A DNA stretch of 64,000 nt, from contig JALERM010000052.1 in NCBI GenBank assembly GCA_022764165.1, positions 86,501 through 150,500 on the forward strand. The letters are read 5' to 3'. This DNA is from Eubacterium sp. GTDB taxonomy: Bacteria > Bacillota > Clostridia > Lachnospirales > Lachnospiraceae. Of the stretch, positions 20,917 through 28,422 are shown one piece after another; within the stretch, counting starts at the first letter, position 1, and every line of letters begins with the position of its first letter. The notes below the pieces were generated by a model. That model saw nothing but the letters and a program-made list of their open reading frames with translations, had not been told where the DNA came from and ran no database searches. Both the position numbers and the translations under genes were made by a program.

Positions 20917-22038
20917 ATGAAAAAAAATGAATTAATCATGATTTATGGAAAAGACTATAAGGAGATGACAAAAACTCTTCTGAAAGAAGCTCATCTTGCC
21001 GATCTGATACCGGATTCTGACAGCCGGATCGGTATCAAGCCAAATCTGGTGGCACCTACAGAGGCTTCCTGGGGAGCCACCACGCACCCGGAAGTGACAG
21101 CGGGGATTATTGAATATCTGCAGGAAGCAGGATTTCGCCAGATTGTCATGCTGGAAGGTTCCTGGGTGGGTGACAAAACACAGGAGGCGATAGAAGTCTG
21201 TGGATATAATGTATTATCCGAGAAATATGGGGTTCCTTTTCTGGATATGCAGAAAGATACTTCTGTGAAAAAAGACTGTGGGGGAATGGAATTAAAAATC
21301 TGCAGTCAGGCAGATAATCTTGACTTCCTGATCAATGTACCGGTGATGAAAGGGCATTGCCAGACGAAAATCACCTGTGCACTGAAAAATATGAAAGGTT
21401 TGATTCCAAATGCGGAAAAACGTCATTTTCATAGTATGGGGCTTCACCGTCCAATTGCTCATCTTTCTATGGGGATTCGGCAGGATTTTATTGTGGTAGA
21501 TAATATCTGCGGTGACTGGGATTTTGAGGATGGAGGCAATCCGGTGATTATGAATCGCATTCTGGCGGGGCGTGATCCGGTGCTCGTGGATGCCTGGGTG
21601 TGCCGGGAAATGGGATATGAGGTGGAAGAGATTCCATATGTTTCTATGGCTGCTGAGCTTGGTGTGGGATGTGCAGATTTGTCTCAGGCAGATATCCGTT
21701 CTCTGAATCAGCCGGAGATTGAGAACATTGATACAGGAAAAAGAAAAATTGTGGAATTGCGGGATGCTGTGGAGGAAGTGGAGTCCTGCAGTGCCTGTTA
21801 CGGTTATCTGATTCCGGCACTGGATCAGTTAAAGGAAGAGGGATTATTGGAACATCTCAGATGCAAAATAGCCATCGGGCAGGGATATCGGGGAAAAACC
21901 GGAAAACTGGGCATTGGACACTGTACCAGGGCATTTGCATGTCATCTGGATGGTTGTCCTCCCACAGAACAGGAAATCTATGAATTTTTAAAAAAATATA
22001 TTAAGGAGACGTGTGAAAATGAAAATATTGTTTTATGA
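20917..22038 (+). CDS. DUF362-type protein
   Basis: IKPNLVAPTEASWGATTHPEVTAGIIEYL and MKGHCQTKITCALKNMKGLIP resemble DUF362. Confidence 0.7.
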   Translation: MKKNELIMIYGKDYKEMTKTLLKEAHLADLIPDSDSRIGIKPNLVAPTEASWGATTHPEVTAGIIEYLQEAGFRQIVMLEGSWVGDKTQEAIEVCGYNVLSEKYGVPFLDMQKDTSVKKDCGGMELKICSQADNLDFLINVPVMKGHCQTKITCALKNMKGLIPNAEKRHFHSMGLHRPIAHLSMGIRQDFIVVDNICGDWDFEDGGNPVIMNRILAGRDPVLVDAWVCREMGYEVEEIPYVSMAAELGVGCADLSQADIRSLNQPEIENIDTGKRKIVELRDAVEEVESCSACYGYLIPALDQLKEEGLLEHLRCKIAIGQGYRGKTGKLGIGHCTRAFACHLDGCPPTEQEIYEFLKKYIKETCENENIVL

Positions 22039-23005
22039 TACGAAAAGTTATGACAGGGAATCTTTTGACAGTAAAGCAGCGGAATATCCGGAGATTCAGA
22101 TTGAGTATCTCAAGTCAGAATTATCCCCCAGTACCGCCCCGCTGGCACAGGGTTATGATGCAGTCTGCGCATTTGTGAGCAGTGATGTGGGAACAGAGAC
22201 CATTGATGTACTTCATTCCTGCGGAGTAAAACTGATACTCATGCGCTGTGCCGGTTTTAATAATGTAGATATTGAGAAAGCCAAAGCGTGTGGGATGAAA
22301 GTGATGCGAGTGCCGGGATATTCGCCCGAAGCAGTGGCAGAACATGCCATGGCACTGGCATTGGCTGCGAATCGCAGGATTCATAAAGGATATGTGCGTG
22401 TAAGGGAAAATGACTTCAGTCTGGGCGGAATGCAGGGCACAAATTTTTACCGGAAAACAGCGGGAATTGTGGGAACCGGAAAAATAGGAGCAGCCATGGC
22501 AAGAATCTGCCATGGATTTGGCATGAAAGTAATTGCCTATGACGTTTACCCCAATCCGGAGCTGGACTTTGTGACCTATGTGACGCTGGATGAACTTTTG
22601 GCTCAGAGCGACCTGATTTCCCTGCATTGTCCCCTGATGGATGAGACCTATCATCTGATTAATCGGGAAACCATACAGAAAATGAAAGACGGTGTGATAC
22701 TGGTCAACACTTCCCGCGGCGGTCTTGTAAAGACAAATGACCTGATTGAGGGAATCCGTGCAAGAAAATTCTTTGCGGTAGGTCTTGACGTATACGAGGA
22801 AGAAAAGAAAAATGTATTCGAGGACCGTTCAGATGAAATTATGGAAACATCCATCACCGCACGGCTTCTTTCTTTTCCTAATGTGATCATCACTTCCCAT
22901 CAGGGATTCTTCACTTATGAGGCACTGGATGCCATCAGTGAAACTACACTGAATAATGCCAGGGCGTTTGAACGGGGAGAGATAAGTGGGAATGAGGTAG
23001 AATAA
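22019..23005 (+). CDS. D-isomer-specific 2-hydroxyacid dehydrogenase (D-lactate dehydrogenase-like)
   Basis: GxGxxG-type GIVGTGKIG, VNTSRGGLVKTNDL, HQGFFTYEAL; overlaps the end of the DUF362 ORF. Confidence 0.85.
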   Translation: MKILFYDTKSYDRESFDSKAAEYPEIQIEYLKSELSPSTAPLAQGYDAVCAFVSSDVGTETIDVLHSCGVKLILMRCAGFNNVDIEKAKACGMKVMRVPGYSPEAVAEHAMALALAANRRIHKGYVRVRENDFSLGGMQGTNFYRKTAGIVGTGKIGAAMARICHGFGMKVIAYDVYPNPELDFVTYVTLDELLAQSDLISLHCPLMDETYHLINRETIQKMKDGVILVNTSRGGLVKTNDLIEGIRARKFFAVGLDVYEEEKKNVFEDRSDEIMETSITARLLSFPNVIITSHQGFFTYEALDAISETTLNNARAFERGEISGNEVE

Positions 23006-23076
23006 AAAAGTTAGTATAAAAAAATGCTGAAAAGTTAAAAAAACACTTGCATTTCATCTGATATTCTGATATCATT

Positions 23077-23102
23077 AATTCTGGTTTTAGCGAACCAGAA
23101 TT
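23077..23102 (+). other. Perfect 10-bp hairpin abutting the tRNA 5' end
   Basis: AATTCTGGTT-TTAGCG-AACCAGAATT; promoter-like TTGCAT-N17-TATCAT lies just upstream. Confidence 0.5.
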
Positions 23103-23103
23103 T

Positions 23104-23186
23104 GCCGCTGTGGCGGAATTGGCAGACGCACTTGACTCAAAATCAAGCGGTTAACAGCCGTGCCGGTTCGAGTCCGGCCAGCGGCA
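23104..23186 (+). tRNA. tRNA-Leu (CAA)
   Basis: Acceptor GCCGCTG/CAGCGGC, anticodon stem CTTGA/TCAAG with loop CTCAAAA, long variable arm, GGTTCGAGTCC T-arm; no encoded CCA. Confidence 0.93.
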
Positions 23187-23189
23187 CTA

Positions 23190-23219
23190 GAAAAGCTCCG
23201 ATTGTTCGGGGCTTTTTTG
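23190..23219 (+). terminator. Terminator after tRNA-Leu
   Basis: AAAGCTCCGATTGTTCGGGGCTTTTTT. Confidence 0.75.
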
Positions 23220-23231
23220 TTAATCAGGCTG

Positions 23232-23288
23232 CGGACAGGGACGGTTCTTTGTTCTGCTGTATAAGACACAGAACTGTCCCTGTCTGCA
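23232..23288. repeat. REP-like palindrome
   Basis: CGGACAGGGACGGTTCTTTGTTCTG...ACACAGAACTGTCCCTGTCTG imperfect inverted repeat. Confidence 0.6.
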
Positions 23289-23315
23289 GCATCAAAAAAG
23301 TATTAAGGAGGCTAT

Positions 23316-24245
23316 ATGATACTTGATTTAGTTGTATTGGTTATCGGTTTTATTTTATTGATTAAGGGAGCTGATTTTCTGGTTACAGGTGCAGCTGGGA
23401 TAGCGGAACGGTTTCATATTCCGCAGATTGTGATCGGCTTGACGATTGTGGCATTTGGCACCAGTGCTCCGGAAGCGGCAATTAGTATTTCCGCAGGTAT
23501 GAAAGGGGTAACAGGTATTTCCATCGGTAATGTACTGGGCAGCAACATTTTGAATATTCTGCTGATTCTGGGAATTACAGCCTGTATTGTTCCTCTGAAG
23601 GTGGAACGGAATACCATTCGGTTTGAAATTCCGTTTACAATTTTTATCACTGTTTTTATGGTGGCTGTGGGAGCTTTGAAGCACGAAATGGGATTAGTTG
23701 AAGGTGTTTGTCTTTGGGTTATGTTTCTCGCTTTCCTGTTTTATCTGCTGCAGATGGCGAGAAAGAATCAGGAAGTCAGAGAAGAATGTCCCCACAAAAA
23801 GCAGCCGGTATGGGTACTTTTGCTGGTTACGATTATTGGACTGGCAGCGATTATCTGGGGAAGTAATCTGACCGTAGACAGTGCATCTTCCATAGCATCA
23901 CGGCTGGGAATGAGTGACCGTCTGATTGGTCTGACGATTGTGGCATTTGGTACATCATTGCCTGAGCTTGTTACTTCTGTGACAGCTGCCCGTAAGAATA
24001 ACGTGGATATTGCCATTGGAAATATTGTGGGAAGTTGTATTTTCAATATATTGTTTGTTTTGGGAACCACCTGTCTGGTGGCAACGATACCGTATGCGTC
24101 CAAGTTCCTGGTGGATGGACTTGTCTGTATCGGAGCAACCACTCTTCTGTGGCTTTGTGTGGTGAAAACAAAAGAACTGAGAAGATGGGGAGGTATTCTA
24201 TTCCTCCTCAGTTATGCCGGTTATTTTGCATATTTGATGATGTAG
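23316..24245 (+). CDS. Calcium/sodium antiporter, CaCA/YrbG family
   Basis: Two homologous halves, each with GLTIVAFGTSxPE and GNxxGSNIxNILxxLG. Confidence 0.9.
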   Translation: MILDLVVLVIGFILLIKGADFLVTGAAGIAERFHIPQIVIGLTIVAFGTSAPEAAISISAGMKGVTGISIGNVLGSNILNILLILGITACIVPLKVERNTIRFEIPFTIFITVFMVAVGALKHEMGLVEGVCLWVMFLAFLFYLLQMARKNQEVREECPHKKQPVWVLLLVTIIGLAAIIWGSNLTVDSASSIASRLGMSDRLIGLTIVAFGTSLPELVTSVTAARKNNVDIAIGNIVGSCIFNILFVLGTTCLVATIPYASKFLVDGLVCIGATTLLWLCVVKTKELRRWGGILFLLSYAGYFAYLMM

Positions 24246-24257
24246 GAGGATTTTATC

Positions 24258-24392
24258 ATGAATGAGACATTGAACACCTTAAAGACAAGACGAAGTGTGA
24301 GAGCTTATCTTACGGAACAGGTGAAGGAGGAACAGCTGCAGCAGGTTCCGGAGGCAAAACCAAGAAAAGAAAATTATATTTACAGGGTATAA
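24258..24392 (+). pseudogene. Truncated nitroreductase N-terminus (44-aa remnant)
   Basis: Reading from ATG 24258: MNETLNTLKTRRSVRAYLTEQVKEEQLQQVPEAKPRKENYIYRV*; the first 30 residues look like a nitroreductase N-terminus, then the similarity stops. Confidence 0.55.
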
Positions 24393-24397
24393 CAGTT

Positions 24398-24580
24398 ATG
24401 GCGGGTAAGACAAACTGTGATACATGCAGTAATTATGTATATGACGATGAGCTGGAATGTTACTGTTGTGAGGTCAATCTGGATGAAGACGAAATGTACC
24501 GGTTTATGAGTGATACATTTTATAATTGTCCGTATTATCAATTGGATGACGAATACCGGATTGTAAGAAAACAGATGTGA
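24398..24580 (+). CDS. Small Cys-rich protein (60 aa), uncharacterised
   Basis: CDTC...CYCC...C pattern suggests metal binding. Confidence 0.6.
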   Translation: MAGKTNCDTCSNYVYDDELECYCCEVNLDEDEMYRFMSDTFYNCPYYQLDDEYRIVRKQM

Positions 24581-24620
24581 GACAGGGAACGTTGGAAATT
24601 GAATTATACGGAGGAATAAC

Positions 24621-25235
24621 ATGTATAAATATAAAGATCAGAAAGAAATGAGAATGGCGATCAATGGGAGAATGATTTCCCTGATTGCAGGTGTTATGAC
24701 AGGAACCACAGCATTATTTACCACAGTGCGGTATGCGATGAGTGCTTTTCAGATTGCTTCTCAGGCGGCCGGCGGTAATCAGGATCTGCTCGCACAGATG
24801 GAAGAAGTGGGAGCCAGCATCGGATATATGAGGGTTCTTGGCGTGGCTATGATTCTTGCGGCTATCGTGGAAGTTTTTGCAGCTATTATGAGTGTCCGGT
24901 TATGCAATCGTCTGGATAAGGCGTCAGTACTGATGAAGACAGCTATTGCACTGCTTGTGGTAGAAGTAATCGTACAGCTGATCGGACTGAAAGCGGGAGT
25001 TTTTATGCTGAATAATCTCATCATGCCCTGCTGTCTTCTGTGGTCCAGCTGGCAGTTGAAAAAACTCTTTAAAATATACCCGGACAGAAAATTTGCTGTT
25101 GAGCCAAATGTGAGAAATAAAAAGAAAAAAGAAGAGCCTGCACAGAAAAAAAGCATTGCTGAGAGGGCTAAGTTACAGGCGAAAGAAGAGATTTCTGTGG
25201 AAGAGGAAAACACAGAAGAGAATATGGAACAGTAA
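24621..25235 (+). CDS. Uncharacterised integral membrane protein with charged C-terminal tail
   Basis: About four hydrophobic segments followed by a Lys/Glu-rich tail; RBS ggagg. Confidence 0.6.
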   Translation: MYKYKDQKEMRMAINGRMISLIAGVMTGTTALFTTVRYAMSAFQIASQAAGGNQDLLAQMEEVGASIGYMRVLGVAMILAAIVEVFAAIMSVRLCNRLDKASVLMKTAIALLVVEVIVQLIGLKAGVFMLNNLIMPCCLLWSSWQLKKLFKIYPDRKFAVEPNVRNKKKKEEPAQKKSIAERAKLQAKEEISVEEENTEENMEQ

Positions 25236-25255
25236 CAGGCAAAAAGAATCCGCCC

Positions 25256-25288
25256 AAAAAGAATCCTGCTTTGCAGGATTCTTTTTTT
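25256..25288 (+). terminator. Terminator, near-identical to that after ftsZ
   Basis: AAAAAGAATCCTGCTTTGCAGGATTCTTTTTTT. Confidence 0.8.
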
Positions 25289-25346
25289 GTGGTAAGTTCC
25301 CTGATAAAATGGTATACTTAGGACAGGGGAAGACCCTGTCCATGAA

Positions 25347-27062
25347 TTGAAAGGGGAGGTATCTATGGCAAGAACGGTAGGAATCGGAATTCAGAATTTT
25401 GAAAAAATAATCACGAACAACTGCTTTTATGTGGATAAAACGGATTTTATCCGTGAGTGGTGGGAAAGTATGGATGATGTGACGTTGATCACCCGTCCGC
25501 GCCGCTTTGGAAAGACATTGACGATGAGTATGGTAGAGCAGTTTTTTTCTGTAGATTATGCCAATCGGGGGGATTTGTTTGAAGGGCTTTCCATCTGGAA
25601 TCATGAAAAATACAGGGAATTGCAGGGAACGTATCCGGTGCTCAGTCTTTCCTTTGCTAACGTGAAAGAGAAAAATTACAAAACAACGAGAGAAAAAATT
25701 TGTCGCTTGTTGACAAATCTATATATTAAATATTCCTTCCTCAAAGAAAGTGAACTTCTGACAGATGCAGACAGAGCATTTTTTGATCGGATATTATCTG
25801 TGGAAATAAGTGACAGTGATGCAACGTTGGCGTTGTATCAATTAACGGATTATCTTTACCGATATTATGGGAAAAAAGTTATTATTCTGTTAGATGAGTA
25901 TGATACTCCCATGCAGGAAGCCTATGTGGATGGATTTTGGGATGAGATGGTTGGATTTACCCGGAGTATGTTTAACGCAGCGTTCAAAACCAATCCGTGG
26001 CTGGAGCGGGGAATCATGACAGGAATTACAAGAGTCAGTAAGGAATCCATTTTTTCTGATTTGAATAATCTTGAGGTAGTGACTACAACTTCAGACAAAT
26101 ATGCAACTGCATTTGGATTTACGGAAGAAGAAGTATTTGCGGCATTGGATGAATGTGGTCTTTCATCAGAAAAGGAACAGGTGAAATATTGGTATGATGG
26201 TTTTACGTTTGGAAAGCATGAGGATATCTACAATCCCTGGTCTATTCTGAATTTTTTGGATAAAGGAGCTTTCAGAACCTATTGGGCTAACACTAGTTCC
26301 AACAGTCTGGTAGGAAAACTTTTGCGGGAAGGAAATCGAAGAATTAAAGAGAAGTTTGAACAATTACTGAAAGGAGAGTCGGTGTATTCTCCGATTGATG
26401 AGCAGATTGTATACAATCAGTTGAATGGTAATGAGAGAGCTGTGTGGAGTCTGCTTTTGGCGAGTGGGTATTTGAAAGTCATTTCTTATGAGAAATACAA
26501 CGAAATTCCGGAGAACAGACACCCGCAATATGAACTCGCACTTACTAATATGGAAGTGAAGCTGATGTTTCTGAATATGGTGCGTGACTGGTTTTCAGAT
26601 GCAGAAACAGATTATAATGATTTTATCAAAGCATTGCTTGCCGGAAATATAAAGGAAATGAATGCCTATATGAATCGTGTAGCTCTTCAGACATTCAGCT
26701 ATTTTGATACTGGAAGAAGTCCGTCAGGGGCAGAACCTGAAAGATTTTACCATGGTTTTGTTTTAGGGCTGATGGTGGAATTGCAGGACAGATATGTGAT
26801 TACATCCAACCGGGAAAGCGGATTTGGAAGATATGATGTGATGCTGGAACCACGCCATCCGGAGAAGAATGATGCAATTATTATGGAATTTAAGGTATAT
26901 GACCCGGAGGATGAGAAAACACTGAGAGATACCGTGTGCGAGGCATTGAGTCAGATTGAACAGAAAAAATATGCTGCAATGCTTATAGAAAGAGGAATAT
27001 CGGAAGAACATATCAGAAGTTATGGATTTGCATTTCAGGGAAAAACAGTTTTGATAGGATGA
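25347..27062 (+). CDS. AAA ATPase with C-terminal PD-(D/E)XK nuclease domain (DUF1703-type)
   Basis: RPRRFGKTLTMSM Walker A-like motif, IILLDEYD Walker B, C-terminal GRYDVMLEPR...AIIMEFKV. Confidence 0.85.
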   Translation: MKGEVSMARTVGIGIQNFEKIITNNCFYVDKTDFIREWWESMDDVTLITRPRRFGKTLTMSMVEQFFSVDYANRGDLFEGLSIWNHEKYRELQGTYPVLSLSFANVKEKNYKTTREKICRLLTNLYIKYSFLKESELLTDADRAFFDRILSVEISDSDATLALYQLTDYLYRYYGKKVIILLDEYDTPMQEAYVDGFWDEMVGFTRSMFNAAFKTNPWLERGIMTGITRVSKESIFSDLNNLEVVTTTSDKYATAFGFTEEEVFAALDECGLSSEKEQVKYWYDGFTFGKHEDIYNPWSILNFLDKGAFRTYWANTSSNSLVGKLLREGNRRIKEKFEQLLKGESVYSPIDEQIVYNQLNGNERAVWSLLLASGYLKVISYEKYNEIPENRHPQYELALTNMEVKLMFLNMVRDWFSDAETDYNDFIKALLAGNIKEMNAYMNRVALQTFSYFDTGRSPSGAEPERFYHGFVLGLMVELQDRYVITSNRESGFGRYDVMLEPRHPEKNDAIIMEFKVYDPEDEKTLRDTVCEALSQIEQKKYAAMLIERGISEEHIRSYGFAFQGKTVLIG

Positions 27063-27065
27063 TAT

Positions 27066-27092
27066 TCGGACAGGGGACTGTCCCCTGTCCGG
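27066..27092. repeat. Near-perfect REP-like palindrome
   Basis: CGGACAGGGGACTGTCCCCTGTCCG. Confidence 0.7.
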
Positions 27093-27101
27093 AAATTTAA
27101 T

Positions 27102-27130
27102 TTGACAAAATCCATGTTTCTTACTACAAT
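27102..27130 (+). promoter_or_regulatory. Sigma-A-type promoter for sbcDC
   Basis: TTGACA-N17-TACAAT. Confidence 0.7.
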
Positions 27131-27136
27131 AGTCTG

Positions 27137-27222
27137 GTGACAAGCTTATCATGATTTGTTTGTGGCAGGAGAGTAGACCCCGGCGGGCAGAGTACGCTCT
27201 GTTTCGCAGGGGTTTTCAATAT
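27137..27222 (+). ncRNA. Structured sbcD 5' leader, candidate member of the published sbcD RNA motif
   Basis: CCCCGGCGGGCAGAG-TACG-CTCTGTTTCGCAGGGG hairpin then TTTT, between the promoter and sbcD. Position and name match a described motif; the consensus was not checked. Confidence 0.45.
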
Positions 27223-27243
27223 ATATAATTCGAGGATTTGTAT

Positions 27244-28422
27244 ATGAGATTTTTTCATTTATCCGACCTTCATATAGGCAAACAGTTCTACGGCTATTCT
27301 CTCCTGAAGGATCAGGAGTGGATTCTTCATCAGGTTCTGGAACTGGCGAAGGAGAGAAAGCCGGATGCGATTTTGATTTCAGGTGATATTTATGATAAGT
27401 CGGTGCCGGCGGCGGAGGCTGTTGCGGTGCTGGATCGTTTTTTGACAGAGCTGACGCAGCTGGAACCGCGGATTCCGGTGATGATGATCAGTGGTAATCA
27501 TGATTCTCCGGAACGTCTTTCATTTGCTTCCGGGATTCTGGAACATCAGCAGGTGTATCTGGCAGGGCTGCCGCCGGTGAGACCGGAGGAATTTATCAGG
27601 AAAGTGACACTGGAAGATGAATGGGGAAAGGTGGATTTCTGGCTTCTCCCTTATGTGAAGCCGGGATATGTGAAACAGTTATTTGCGGAAGAAGGAGCAG
27701 AAACCTGTCAGGATGCCGTGTGGAAGCTGTTGGAGCGGGAATCTGTGGATACCACCAGGCGAAATGTGATTCTGACCCACCAGTTTTATACGGCAGGCGG
27801 TGTAAACCCGAAGCAGAGTGAATCAGAGATTGTTGTGGTGGGTGGTCTGGATCAGGTGGATACCGGTTGTCTGGCTGGTTTTGAGTATGCGGCGCTTGGC
27901 CATATTCATCGCCCCCAGTCCATGGGACGGCCGTCTGTCCGCTACTGTGGAACGCCGCTGAAGTTTTCTGTCAGTGAGTGGAATCAGGAAAAGTCTCTGA
28001 CTGAAGTAGAACTGAAGGAAAAGGGAAGTCAGCCGGAAATTATCCTGCACCCTCTGCAGCCCCTTCATGATGTGAAGATTCTGCGGGGGAATCTGGAAGA
28101 GATTTTGCAGCAGGCGGAAGAGGTCAGGAAAACAGAGGGCTCTGTGGATGAGGATTATGTCAGTGTGACATTGACGGATGAGCAGGAGCCCTATCAGCCC
28201 AAGGAACGCCTAGAAGCGGTATTTCCCAATATTCTGGAAGTGCGCATGGACAATTCCAGAACCAGACAGGAGTGGCTGCCGGAAGAAGTGCAGCCTGCAG
28301 CAGATCCGGAGGAAATGTTTGCAGGTTTTTTCCTTCAGATGCAGGGAAGAGAAATGGATGAAGAAGAGCAGCAGATTTTGCGTGAGGTATTTTCACATGT
28401 CAGGGAGGGGCAGGATTTATGA
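27244..28422 (+). CDS. sbcD: Exonuclease SbcCD subunit D
   Basis: FFHLSDLHIGKQFYGYSLLKDQ, SGDIYDKSVP, GNHDSPERL. Confidence 0.95.
   Translation: MRFFHLSDLHIGKQFYGYSLLKDQEWILHQVLELAKERKPDAILISGDIYDKSVPAAEAVAVLDRFLTELTQLEPRIPVMMISGNHDSPERLSFASGILEHQQVYLAGLPPVRPEEFIRKVTLEDEWGKVDFWLLPYVKPGYVKQLFAEEGAETCQDAVWKLLERESVDTTRRNVILTHQFYTAGGVNPKQSESEIVVVGGLDQVDTGCLAGFEYAALGHIHRPQSMGRPSVRYCGTPLKFSVSEWNQEKSLTEVELKEKGSQPEIILHPLQPLHDVKILRGNLEEILQQAEEVRKTEGSVDEDYVSVTLTDEQEPYQPKERLEAVFPNILEVRMDNSRTRQEWLPEEVQPAADPEEMFAGFFLQMQGREMDEEEQQILREVFSHVREGQDL

Noticed and set aside
25347-27062. Anti-phage defence system
   Set aside because: AAA+/PD-(D/E)XK proteins of this type are very common solitary genes in gut Clostridia and no partner gene is present; a defence role cannot be claimed from sequence alone.
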